Below are positions 16,338-24,428 of a DNA stretch of 39,354 bases, piece after piece. A model generated the notes under the pieces. The model was not told the origin of the DNA, ran no database searches, and saw nothing but the letters and a program-made list of their open reading frames with translations. The translations under genes were made by a program, and so were the position numbers. This DNA is from Ligilactobacillus salitolerans (GTDB lineage Bacteria; Bacillota; Bacilli; Lactobacillales; Lactobacillaceae): contig NZ_BFFP01000025.1 in NCBI RefSeq assembly GCF_003864415.1, positions 1 to 39,354 on the forward strand, written 5' to 3'. Each line of letters starts with the position of its first letter. Within the stretch, counting starts at the first letter, position 1.

Positions 16338-17135
16338 ATGGCAGTTATTACCATGAAACAATTACTTGAAGCTGGTGTTCATTTTGGACATCAGACACGT
16401 CGTTGGAACCCTAAGATGAAGAAATATATCTTTACAGAACGTAATGGTATTTATATCATCGATTTGCAAAAAACAGTTAAGCTGATCGACAAGGCTTACA
16501 ACTTTATGAAGGAAACAGCCGAAAATAATGGTGTTGTTTTGTTCGTAGGGACAAAGAAGCAAGCTCAAGACTCGATCGCTGAAGAAGCTGTTCGTGCTGG
16601 TCAATTCTACGTCAACCATCGTTGGTTGGGCGGAACTTTGACTAACTGGAACACAATTCAATCACGGATCAAGCGTTTGAAAGATCTGAAGAAGATGTCT
16701 CAAGACGGTACATTTGACATCTTGCCTAAGAAGGAAGCTGCCAAGTTGACCAAAGAAATGGAAAAACTTGAGAAGTTTCTGGGCGGGATCGAAGATATGC
16801 CTCACATTCCAGATGCTGTCTTTATTGTTGATCCTCGTAAAGAAAGAATTGCTGTTAAGGAAGCTCAAAAATTGAACATTCCGATTGTTGCTATGGTCGA
16901 TACTAACGCTGATCCAGACGAAATCGACGTTAAGATCCCATCTAACGATGATGCGATCCGTGCCGTTCGTTTGATCACATCGAAGATGGCTGATGCAATC
17001 ATCGAAGCAAATCAAGGCGAAGAAAACGAACAAGTTACCGAAGAAACATTCGGCAAAAAAGATGAAAAAGTAGATTCCATCGAAGATATCGTTGAAGCAG
17101 TTGAAGGCAACAACGATCACAAAGATGCTGAATAG
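16338..17135 (+). CDS. rpsB: 30S ribosomal protein S2
   Basis: S2 joins the small subunit late and helps recruit S1 and mRNA. The product is 265 residues, with the signature start [27 protein letters not shown], then [10 protein letters not shown] and [15 protein letters not shown], and an acidic tail typical of Firmicutes. ATG 16338 follows GGAGG; the reading frame stays open upstream to 16230, but that part is the leader. The transcript continues into tsf through an attenuator-like hairpin. Confidence 0.98.
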   Translation: MAVITMKQLLEAGVHFGHQTRRWNPKMKKYIFTERNGIYIIDLQKTVKLIDKAYNFMKETAENNGVVLFVGTKKQAQDSIAEEAVRAGQFYVNHRWLGGTLTNWNTIQSRIKRLKDLKKMSQDGTFDILPKKEAAKLTKEMEKLEKFLGGIEDMPHIPDAVFIVDPRKERIAVKEAQKLNIPIVAMVDTNADPDEIDVKIPSNDDAIRAVRLITSKMADAIIEANQGEENEQVTEETFGKKDEKVDSIEDIVEAVEGNNDHKDAE

Positions 17136-17150
17136 TTAATTTCAACTTAG

Positions 17151-17201
17151 GCTGTCTTAGATGTTGGGTAAGTTTGCCTAATGCTCTGAGGCAGCTTTTT
17201 T
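17151..17201 (+). terminator. Intercistronic attenuator or terminator between rpsB and tsf
   Basis: GCTGTCTTAGA (17151-17161) pairs over 11 positions, two of them G-T, with TCTGAGGCAGC (17185-17195), and six T follow. Inside the loop TTGGGTAA can pair with TTGCCTAA. The hairpin would lower transcription into tsf relative to rpsB, or stabilise the rpsB 3' end. No separate tsf promoter is obvious in the 33 bases that follow. Confidence 0.75.
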
Positions 17202-17234
17202 AAAGAAAATATTAAATAAGGAGGCCATTAATTT

Positions 17235-18110
17235 ATGGCAAAAATTTCTGCTTCTCAAGTTAAACAATTACGTGATAAAACAGGTGTCGGTATGATGGAT
17301 GCCAAAAAAGCTTTAGTTGCTACTGAAGGAGATATGGAAAAAGCAATCGACTTCTTGCGTGAAAAAGGGATCGCAAAGGCAGCTAAGAAGAGTGACCGTG
17401 TTGCAGCTGAAGGTTTGGCAAGTGTTGCCGTTGCTGGCAACGATGCAGTGATCGTTGAAGTGAACGCTGAAACAGACTTTGTTGCTCAAAATGCTCAATT
17501 CCAAGAATTAGTTAAGCATGTTGGTGAAGTTATCTTAGCTAACAAGCCAGCTGATGTTGAAGCTGCTTTAAAAGTTGCAACTGACAAGGGTACTTTGAAT
17601 GATGAATTTATTGAAGCTACTCAAGTAATTGGCGAAAAAATCAGCTTGCGTCGTTTTGAATTAGTTGCTAAGGCTGATAACGAAAACTTCGGTGCATACT
17701 TGCACATGGGCGGCAAGATTGCTGCTTTGGTTGTTGTTGCTGGTGCTGATGAAGCTACAGCTAAGGATGTTGCTATGCACGTCGCTGCAATCAATCCAAA
17801 ATTTGTTAACCGTGAGCAAGTACCTGCAGACCAAGTTGCCCATGAAAAAGAAGTTTTAACTGAAGAAGCTAAAAACGAAGGCAAGCCGGAAAAGATCATC
17901 GAAAAAATGGTTACTGGCCGTTTGAACAAGTATTTTGCCGAAGTGACTTTGGAGGATCAGGAATTTGTTAAGGATCCCGACCAGACGGTTGCTAAATACG
18001 TTGCCTCTAAAGATGGTCAAGTTAAGAGCTTCGTTCGCTACGAAGTTGGCGAAGGGATTGAAAAGAAGCAAGAAGACTTTGCTGCTGATGTTTTATCACA
18101 ATTGAAGTAA
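17235..18110 (+). CDS. tsf: Translation elongation factor Ts
   Basis: EF-Ts exchanges GDP for GTP on EF-Tu. The 291-residue protein begins [33 protein letters not shown], the N-terminal TGVGMMDCKKAL-type module. It goes on with [13 protein letters not shown], the conserved TDFV that contacts EF-Tu, and ends with a normal dimerisation region. AAGGAGG precedes the ATG. Codon use is strongly biased, in line with high expression. A terminator follows, so pyrH and frr, which commonly come next in Firmicutes, are not in this unit. Confidence 0.98.
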   Translation: MAKISASQVKQLRDKTGVGMMDAKKALVATEGDMEKAIDFLREKGIAKAAKKSDRVAAEGLASVAVAGNDAVIVEVNAETDFVAQNAQFQELVKHVGEVILANKPADVEAALKVATDKGTLNDEFIEATQVIGEKISLRRFELVAKADNENFGAYLHMGGKIAALVVVAGADEATAKDVAMHVAAINPKFVNREQVPADQVAHEKEVLTEEAKNEGKPEKIIEKMVTGRLNKYFAEVTLEDQEFVKDPDQTVAKYVASKDGQVKSFVRYEVGEGIEKKQEDFAADVLSQLK

Positions 18111-18160
18111 GCTAAACTTTCAAGGTTAAACTTATAGTCAATCTGTGTTGACAGCAAACA

Positions 18161-18197
18161 AAAAACAGTTATTTCCCTCAGGAAATGACTGTTTTTT
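18161..18197. terminator. Terminator after tsf
   Basis: AAAAACAGTTATTTCC (18161-18176) and GGAAATGACTGTTTTT (18181-18196) form a long stem with a CTCA loop and one T-G pair, then T residues. The A-rich left side may also serve the minus-strand gene ending at 18230. Confidence 0.9.
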
Positions 18198-18229
18198 TGT
18201 TTGGCTATTTAAAGCAAAAAGCGAAGAAT

Positions 18230-19228
18230 TTACAGGTCAACTAACAGCTCTTGCTGCCATTTAGCCGGGACCTGCCGTTCGAATTCGAGACTTTTGTCTG
18301 TTTTCATAATAATGTTTTCTGCACCAACAAAATCTGTAAATTCATTCAGTTCTGCTTCTGACAGAGCGCAGAGAGGTTGTTGGTAAATCAAACCAGTACT
18401 ATTGATCGCGTGCGGATGCAAGAGGGCAGGGTCCAAAAAAACGGGCATCGTATTCAGCTGACGGCTTTGTTCCACTTGAACCAAGACTTGGGCAAAGTCT
18501 TGGGGCAGATTTTGCGCATTATAGAAGTCAGCGAAAGGATAGAAAGCCTGTAAAAGCTGGAGGTAATTGTGATTCCAGATGATCGGACGGTGACAGTTCT
18601 TGGCCGTCTTATCATAGCGATAGAGGCGTTCTGGGTCCCATGGCGATAAAAGAACCGTTAAGAGTTCAGCAGCAGAGTTTTTGCTGATGAATTTAGTGAG
18701 CATTTCCTGCATTCCATTTTCGCTCAACTGATTTTCTTTTTTGGCGAAAGGTGCGATCCTTGAACCTAACAGCAGCGTGGTTAGGTGTGCATCCCGAAAA
18801 GTCTTCTTCCACGTTTTGATCCTTTTATTGTGATTTCCATGTAAATAGAAGGCATCACAATAACCAACTGTGGCATTAGCGCCTTTTGCCATTAGTGCCA
18901 GGCTGCCAAATAGACCGTCATCGTTGCTCAGCGCATGTATTTGAATGTCACCGAGTTGGACTGGGTAATTATAGGGCAAAATCGCTAATTTAGTTTGGAT
19001 GTTTTCCACTAAATTAACTTTGATCAACTTTTGCATGAGTTTAAAGAACTCAAAGGACACATAGACGGGTTTTTGCTCAGCATAATTTGTTAGAAAATCC
19101 ACAGCATCAAAATCTAAGTGAGTCAAAATTACGTAGTCATGTTCTTCTAAGGTCAAAGCTTGCTCGATATCTGGATCAAGTAAAATTGTTGTTTTCTTGC
19201 TCCTTAAAGTTGTATAACTATTACTCAA
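18230..19228 (-). CDS. Metallo-beta-lactamase-fold protein with degraded active site, RNase J-like
   Basis: This 332-residue cytoplasmic protein reads like the MBL half of RNase J or related hydrolases. After strand ILLDPD comes ILTHLDFDAVDF, which aligns with the metal motif HxHxDH. Only His37 and Asp41 remain; the second His is Asp39 and the last is Ala42. A second landmark, normally SHDIPGS, reads SNDDGLFGS (about 101-109), losing another His. The following GYCDAFYLHG (122-131) matches the YTGD...G motif. The C-terminal half (about 150-332) is unassigned. The start is TTG 19228, after AGAGG. It follows pepD by 20 bases and is probably cotranscribed. It may be a non-catalytic RNA- or protein-binding relative. 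Confidence 0.6.
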   Translation of the reverse strand: MSNSYTTLRSKKTTILLDPDIEQALTLEEHDYVILTHLDFDAVDFLTNYAEQKPVYVSFEFFKLMQKLIKVNLVENIQTKLAILPYNYPVQLGDIQIHALSNDDGLFGSLALMAKGANATVGYCDAFYLHGNHNKRIKTWKKTFRDAHLTTLLLGSRIAPFAKKENQLSENGMQEMLTKFISKNSAAELLTVLLSPWDPERLYRYDKTAKNCHRPIIWNHNYLQLLQAFYPFADFYNAQNLPQDFAQVLVQVEQSRQLNTMPVFLDPALLHPHAINSTGLIYQQPLCALSEAELNEFTDFVGAENIIMKTDKSLEFERQVPAKWQQELLVDL

Positions 19229-19248
19229 ATGGTTTCGCTGCCTCTCTT

Positions 19249-20685
19249 CTAAAGATTTGCATCAGTGGTAAAATTCAGGACCGAAAGATCAGTTGAGCGT
19301 GTTACCAATTCACTGATCAATTTTTGCATATTGTCCAAGCCTAATTGCTGCATTTCAATACTTCGTTTAGTCAGAAATTCTGTTCGAGCTTGCTTATCTG
19401 TGATCTGAAGTGCCTGCTCGTCGCTGCTAGCTAATAAGTTAGCTAGAGCGATCGAAGTGTCCTTTTGTGCGTTTCTTAAAAGGTCTTGCAGTTCAGTGTA
19501 GTGTCCATCGACTAAAACACCGACTAATTTATAAGTCCAGTAAGCCGAGTTGCTGCTATACTGACCTTGTCCGACCTTGTAAGCAGGGTGAATATCTTCT
19601 GTACCGGCATAGGTTGGAATATAGACACTTTCGGCTGTCACACCCATTGCTAACCAGTGTATTCCAGCGATTTCTTTGGGTAAGTTCGGACGGATCTGTA
19701 AGATGTGGGATTCTTGTGTTTTTGCCAGACTGATTGGACGAAATTTATGTTTCTGTTCTTCATTTCCAAAACCCAATGGATCATATGGAGTGTCCTGAAA
19801 ATGCGAGCCAAGCACATATTTAAAATCGTCTATTCCTAGCAAACGATCGGCCTGACGAATAAACGGGAGGTCCTGGCTCATTGGGTCCTGCTCGATTTCA
19901 GGGTTAAAGTATTTTTGCCCGTACCATACCCGGGGAGTGCTGTAGATCTCGTCTGAAAGATCATGAGTTCCAAAAATATTTCTGAAATTGAAGCCGCGTT
20001 TTTGCGGATTAAGATGATGCTTCTCAACGAAAGATTGAATGTTGGTCGAAAACATAAAATTATCCGGTTGATCAAAAGAAATATCTTGGATCGCCAGCTG
20101 GTTAGCAACCACGGCATATGAATCATCTGGGATCCGTTGTGCCACCCAGTGGTGACCGCTGCCTGTTTCCAAATACCAAACCTCATCTTGGTCAGAGAAA
20201 AGGATCCCATTACTTTCGCATGTTCCATATCGTTCAACCAAGGAGCCCAGTCGTTTAACACCTTCACGAGCCGAATGAATATAAGGGAGCACAACCGTGA
20301 GCATTGCCTCTTCGCCAATTCCATCCTTGACTAAAGGATCATAGCCTAACACGCGTTCGTTGGCATATGCACTTTCTGTGGCACTCATAGCCACCCCGTA
20401 CTCATTGAAGCCATCTTCTTCGAAGACCCCAAACTTGTCTGTCCATTCAGGAGTAGCGGTATACTTGCCGCGTACCTTAGGTAAAGACAGCTTGAAGCCG
20501 TTATCTGGCGAAACAAATTCTGGCGTTTCAGCATATTCTTTATGTGGATGAACTTTCATATGCTTGGGCCAAGCACTTTTAGAATCTTCGTTGCGTGCAA
20601 TGATCGTTGAACCATCTATAGTGGCAGCTTTTCCTGCTAAAATACTAGTACAAGCTGAAAAACTATCCTGATTGTTAGTGAGCAT
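19249..20685 (-). CDS. pepD: C69 family dipeptidase (PepD)
   Basis: PepD is an Ntn-hydrolase dipeptidase of broad specificity found in lactobacilli. The product is 478 residues, the usual size. The nucleophile is the Cys in FSACTSILAGKAATIDGSTIIARNED, at residue 12, exposed after removal of a short propeptide. The later motifs GYDPLVKDGIGEEAMLTVVLPYI and WYLETGSGHHWVAQRIPDD fit the family. ATG 20685 is seven bases after AAGGA; an in-frame TTG at 20700 lies upstream of that site. It has its own promoter on the minus strand and is divergent from lysA. Confidence 0.92.
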   Translation of the reverse strand: MLTNNQDSFSACTSILAGKAATIDGSTIIARNEDSKSAWPKHMKVHPHKEYAETPEFVSPDNGFKLSLPKVRGKYTATPEWTDKFGVFEEDGFNEYGVAMSATESAYANERVLGYDPLVKDGIGEEAMLTVVLPYIHSAREGVKRLGSLVERYGTCESNGILFSDQDEVWYLETGSGHHWVAQRIPDDSYAVVANQLAIQDISFDQPDNFMFSTNIQSFVEKHHLNPQKRGFNFRNIFGTHDLSDEIYSTPRVWYGQKYFNPEIEQDPMSQDLPFIRQADRLLGIDDFKYVLGSHFQDTPYDPLGFGNEEQKHKFRPISLAKTQESHILQIRPNLPKEIAGIHWLAMGVTAESVYIPTYAGTEDIHPAYKVGQGQYSSNSAYWTYKLVGVLVDGHYTELQDLLRNAQKDTSIALANLLASSDEQALQITDKQARTEFLTKRSIEMQQLGLDNMQKLISELVTRSTDLSVLNFTTDANL

Positions 20686-20745
20686 CTCTTTTTCCTTCAA
20701 TCTTTATGTTTTTATGCAGGGATTTCCTGTTTTTTCGCTAAAGTT

Positions 20746-20754
20746 ATTTTATCA
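20746..20754 (-). promoter_or_regulatory. Probable pepD promoter, extended -10
   Basis: On the minus strand TGATAAAAT (20754-20746) is an extended -10 (TGn plus TAAAAT), about 60 bases before pepD. The -35 region (GGTCGA) is poor, as is usual for extended -10 promoters. Confidence 0.5.
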
Positions 20755-20807
20755 TAGAATTAAAGTTTTCGACCATTTCATTGTTCTCATTGATTTGGCT
20801 AAAAGGC

Positions 20808-20813
20808 TATAAT
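20808..20813 (+). promoter_or_regulatory. Possible lysA promoter -10
   Basis: A perfect TATAAT lies 139 bases before the lysA start, without a clear -35 at the right spacing. The leader between them contains no lysine riboswitch or T-box that I could recognise. Confidence 0.4.
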
Positions 20814-20952
20814 GAGAAAAAATTATCAGATTTAAGGGTCAAAAGGGAGAACCTTCGTAACTTAAATTGCTTTTTAGGCATATTTTAAGTAACATAGATT
20901 GCAGTAGAGCGGCTCTGAAACATTGATACTATTAAGACGGAGGGTTAGTCAT

Positions 20953-22242
20953 TTGCCAAACAAAACTGAAGTACACAATAATGGTCAACTAAAAATCGGC
21001 GGGGTGCCGGCTTTAAATTTAGCGGAGAAATATGGCACTCCATTGATTGCCTATGATGTTTCTGCAATCAAACAACAAATTGCGTCATTTAAAAAAGGAT
21101 TGGCGAATTATCCAGCCGGCGGCCGCATCATTTATGCCAGCAAAGCTTTTTCAGCCTTGGCAATGTACAGACTGGCAGCTAAAGAGGATATTGGCTGTGA
21201 TGTAGTTTCTGGAGGCGAATTATATGCTGCTTTGGCTGGCGGAATGGACCCTGAAATGATTGAATTTCATGGCAATAATAAACTCCCGGAAGAATTGGAG
21301 TACGCAGTCAAGCAGAAAATCGGCTGTATCGTAGTGGACAATTTTCATGAGATAGAGTTGCTCGATAAAATTCTTGCTGCGCACCATACAACTGCTAAGG
21401 TCGCATTGCGAGTTGCACCTGGAATTGAAGCCGAGACGCATAAATATATCGCCACTGGTCAATCCAATTCGAAATTTGGATTTGACCTGGATTCCGGGCA
21501 AGCGCAGCAAGCCTTAAAAGCGCTGCTGGATTCGCCTCACTTTGACGTAATAGGTTTGCATTGTCATATTGGGTCGCAAATCTTTAATGCCGAGGGCTTT
21601 GAGATGGCTGCAGTTAAAATGGTCAAATTAATGAAAAGATGGTCAGAGGAGTTTGGCTTTTCAGCACGGATCTTAAATTTGGGCGGCGGTTTTGGCATTC
21701 ATTATACCGAAAGTGATCAACCGTTAAAGCCGGAAATAATTGTAGCCAGCCTTAGTCAGACCGTACAAACTGAGATTCAGAAAGCTGGGCTTGAACTGCC
21801 TGAGTTATGGGTCGAACCAGGCAGATCGTTGGTCGGTGAGGCTGGGACCACTTTATATACAGTTGGTTCAACTAAAAAAGTACCTGGGCTGTGTAACTTT
21901 GTTGCAGTTGACGGCGGGATGGGTGACAATATTCGGCCAGCACTTTATGGGGCAGCATACACCGCTTTGCTGGCAAAAGATACAAATGCTCCGCGGAATG
22001 AATTGGCAACGATCGTCGGTAAATATTGCGAATCGGGCGATGTTTTGGTCCAAGCGCAAATGCTGCCTAAGTTCCATGCAGATGATATTTTAGCGCTTTT
22101 GTCGACAGGCGCCTATGGTTATTCGATGGCTTCAAATTATAATCGCAACGGACGTCCAGCTGTTGTTTTCTGTGAGAAAGCAAAAGATCAGCTGGTCATT
22201 AAAAGAGAATCTTACGCAGATATGCTTAGGAATGAACTGTGA
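20953..22242 (+). CDS. lysA: Diaminopimelate decarboxylase
   Basis: LysA is a PLP enzyme that decarboxylates meso-diaminopimelate to L-lysine. The product is 429 residues with an alanine-racemase-type barrel followed by a beta domain. The PLP lysine is in RIIYASKAFSALAMYR. HCHIGSQI, the glycine loop LNLGGGFGIHY, EPGRSLVGEAG and CESGDV, which carries the catalytic Cys, are all present. The start is TTG 20953, eight bases after CGGAGGG, and upstream in-frame codons have no such support. A lone lysA without dap genes nearby is common in lactobacilli. Confidence 0.95.
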   Translation: MPNKTEVHNNGQLKIGGVPALNLAEKYGTPLIAYDVSAIKQQIASFKKGLANYPAGGRIIYASKAFSALAMYRLAAKEDIGCDVVSGGELYAALAGGMDPEMIEFHGNNKLPEELEYAVKQKIGCIVVDNFHEIELLDKILAAHHTTAKVALRVAPGIEAETHKYIATGQSNSKFGFDLDSGQAQQALKALLDSPHFDVIGLHCHIGSQIFNAEGFEMAAVKMVKLMKRWSEEFGFSARILNLGGGFGIHYTESDQPLKPEIIVASLSQTVQTEIQKAGLELPELWVEPGRSLVGEAGTTLYTVGSTKKVPGLCNFVAVDGGMGDNIRPALYGAAYTALLAKDTNAPRNELATIVGKYCESGDVLVQAQMLPKFHADDILALLSTGAYGYSMASNYNRNGRPAVVFCEKAKDQLVIKRESYADMLRNEL

Positions 22243-22346
22243 AAAACGGTGGTATTAAGAGCTTTTAAAGATCTAGTTGTTCCGCTGGTCGATTAGTGGG
22301 ATGCGTTATATAATTAAAAGAGTATTTATCGCTTGGAGGAAATAAA

Positions 22347-23099
22347 ATGATCAATGTTTGTGAAAAGCAGGTAGCTGGTCTCCCTGTGCTTGAAGTTGTA
22401 GATGCTAAGTTAATGCACGAAAAGCTGCCGTTAGTGCTGTTTTACCACGGCTGGACTAACCGTAAGGAAAGTTTTTTAATGCAAGGCTACGAGCTTGCTA
22501 AATTAGGCATGCGGGTGGTTTTGCCGGAGGCTTTGTACCACGGTGTTCGCGCAGACGGCCCGGTCGAAGATCATGCTGTGTCGTTTTGGCAGATCACTAT
22601 TAATTCTGTGCAAGAATTTCCTAAAATCGTGGATCATTACCGCAAACAAGACCTGCTTTTAAACGAACAGGTTGGTGTCGGCGGCTTTTCAATGGGCGGG
22701 ATCACGACTTGCATGCTGATGGCACAATATCCTGAGATCAATGCCGGCGTGGTGGTTTCAGGGACTCCTAGTCCGGTTGAATTCGCCAAGATCATCTTGA
22801 ACAACTTGCCTGCTGGCATGGAAGTCAGTGATGAAGAGATCCAAACAACGTTGACTGCTTTGGCTGATTACGACCTTTCATTGCATCCGCAAAAGATTGG
22901 CCAGCGGCCGTTGCATTTTTGGCATGGGAATGCCGATCCGACGGTTCCGTGCAATCTGACCCAGGATTTTTATGAAAACATCAAAAATCAGCCAAGTGCG
23001 CTCCATGTTTCAGCTCATTTCAGTGAAGGAGCTGTACATAAAATGTCAGATACAGTGACAGATGAAATGATCGAGAAAATTAAGGAGTTCCTTTTGTGA
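22347..23099 (+). CDS. Alpha/beta hydrolase, YitV-like esterase
   Basis: This single-domain alpha/beta hydrolase of 250 residues has a complete catalytic triad: Ser115 in GFSMGG, Asp197 in HGNADPTVP and His231 in AVHKM. The oxyanion-loop motif FYHGWT is at 32-37. There is no signal peptide, so it is cytoplasmic. The best match in memory is B. subtilis YitV, which likewise precedes yitW, so the pair is conserved. The substrate is unknown. The ribosome binding site is GGAGG, and the downstream gene starts 14 bases after the stop. Confidence 0.85.
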   Translation: MINVCEKQVAGLPVLEVVDAKLMHEKLPLVLFYHGWTNRKESFLMQGYELAKLGMRVVLPEALYHGVRADGPVEDHAVSFWQITINSVQEFPKIVDHYRKQDLLLNEQVGVGGFSMGGITTCMLMAQYPEINAGVVVSGTPSPVEFAKIILNNLPAGMEVSDEEIQTTLTALADYDLSLHPQKIGQRPLHFWHGNADPTVPCNLTQDFYENIKNQPSALHVSAHFSEGAVHKMSDTVTDEMIEKIKEFLL

Positions 23100-23112
23100 G
23101 GAGGTGCCAGAG

Positions 23113-23439
23113 ATGGATGAACAACAAAGAAAACCACAGGAAATCAAGGATGATATTATTGCTCGTTTACAGACTGTGATAGATCCAGAGCTTGGCATTG
23201 ATATTGTCAATCTCGGCTTGATTTATAATGTAGATTTAAAAGATGATGGATCCTGTTTAATTGAGATGACGTTGACAACGATCGGTTGTCCGTTGACCAA
23301 TATCCTTGCAGATATGGTTGAGAGTGCCTTAGACGATGTTCCAGAGATCAAGGATGTCGATGTTGAGTTTATCTGGGAGCCTGAATGGACGATCAATCGA
23401 ATGACACGCTATGCTAAAATGGCTTTAGGTATTCATTAA
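23113..23439 (+). CDS. DUF59/MIP18 family protein, YitW-like
   Basis: This 108-residue protein of the DUF59 family is linked to iron-sulphur cluster assembly or maturation (SufT, MIP18). Core motifs are VIDPELGIDIVNLGLIYNV, MTLTTIGCPL with the conserved Cys, and a C-terminal VEFIWEPEWTINRMT. ATG 23113 follows GAGGAGG by eight bases; GTG 23104 overlaps that site. It is coupled with the YitV-like hydrolase upstream. Its client proteins are not known. Confidence 0.92.
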   Translation: MDEQQRKPQEIKDDIIARLQTVIDPELGIDIVNLGLIYNVDLKDDGSCLIEMTLTTIGCPLTNILADMVESALDDVPEIKDVDVEFIWEPEWTINRMTRYAKMALGIH

Positions 23440-23456
23440 ATCAGAGGAGAAGAAAT

Positions 23457-24428
23457 GTGTTTAGAAATAAGACGCTGTTAACTTTACTGCATGTTGGTTT
23501 GGCATTTTTGGCAGTATTTATTTTTTTTAAGATCCAGCAGCGAGATGTTGTGATCCGTTTAAATGCGCATAATTTATCCTCTGATGCTTACGAAGTTTCT
23601 TTTAAGCAGAACCTAACGGCAGCAGATGTCACTGAGAAGTTAACACGATCAAAACGTGTTGATGATTTACAGGTGCACTTTCAGCCAAAAGGCTCCAAAA
23701 ATTTGACATATTTTTTTGGTAAAGGTTCGTTTGCTACACCACCGTTGTTGTCAGGCAGCTTTTTTTCAAAAAGTGATTTTGTTTCTGATTTGAATGTCGC
23801 AGTTGTGGGTAAAAATCTTTCCTCCAAATTATACCAGCCTAAAGACCAACAGTATCTAAAAGTGGATGGTAAATTTATTCCAGTGATCGGTGTCATGGGT
23901 GAAAAAATCAATTCAGAACTTGATCGCCAGATCTTCATCGCCCCCTCGCGTCAAAAATTAGCACAAATGAAAACTAGTCACTATCGGGTGATCATTGACG
24001 GTGAGCGTGGGTTAAAGGCGGCTGACTTGAAGTCGATCTTGCCAATTAAAAGGATTGCAAAGAGTCATGAGCAGCAGTTCGTATTAACTAAATGGGAGTG
24101 GGCAACCTCGCACAAGTTGCAGCTTTGCGGTTTAGTTATTTTAGTAATCATGGCTTGTTTAGCAATTTTGTTGTGGGTCCGTTCTTCCCAAGGCTTATAC
24201 CAGCAGCAATTATCTGCCAAGTATAGTGCACAGCAAGTTGCACTCAGAGAATGGGGGACTTATTCCCTTTTTAATGGGTTAGGTACATTGCTGGGGGCTT
24301 TATTGGGCGGGTTGATCTTTGAAGTTCAAAATTATTTGCCTTTAATTATTTATTTAGTTGCTGCTTTTGCTTTAAACAGTCTGCTTTTTGATTTGTTAGT
24401 TAAGAAAGGTTTGCGTAAAATTCAATGA
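23457..24428 (+). CDS. Orphan MacB/FtsX-like membrane protein
   Basis: The 323-residue membrane protein has one N-terminal transmembrane segment (about 8-25), an extracytoplasmic domain (about 30-210) and three C-terminal segments (about 218-238, 268-288, 293-313). The external part contains VAVVGKNLSSKLY and YLKVDGKFIPVIGVMG, which resemble the periplasmic core of MacB/FtsX-type ABC permeases. No ATP-binding partner lies near. The layout of one plus three helices fits a small FtsX-like permease. The start is GTG 23457, placed by AGAGGAG. Its stop overlaps the ATG of the next gene (ATGA), so translation is coupled. Function is unknown. Confidence 0.65.
   Translation: MFRNKTLLTLLHVGLAFLAVFIFFKIQQRDVVIRLNAHNLSSDAYEVSFKQNLTAADVTEKLTRSKRVDDLQVHFQPKGSKNLTYFFGKGSFATPPLLSGSFFSKSDFVSDLNVAVVGKNLSSKLYQPKDQQYLKVDGKFIPVIGVMGEKINSELDRQIFIAPSRQKLAQMKTSHYRVIIDGERGLKAADLKSILPIKRIAKSHEQQFVLTKWEWATSHKLQLCGLVILVIMACLAILLWVRSSQGLYQQQLSAKYSAQQVALREWGTYSLFNGLGTLLGALLGGLIFEVQNYLPLIIYLVAAFALNSLLFDLLVKKGLRKIQ

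Noticed and set aside
20814-20950. Lysine riboswitch or T-box upstream of lysA
   Set aside because: I could not find the conserved lysine-riboswitch core, a T-box sequence, or a terminator/antiterminator pair in the leader.
22243-22346. Promoter TATAAT at 22309-22314 before the YitV-like gene
   Set aside because: The -10 is good but no acceptable -35 or TGn extension is present, so I did not list it as a feature; it may still be real.
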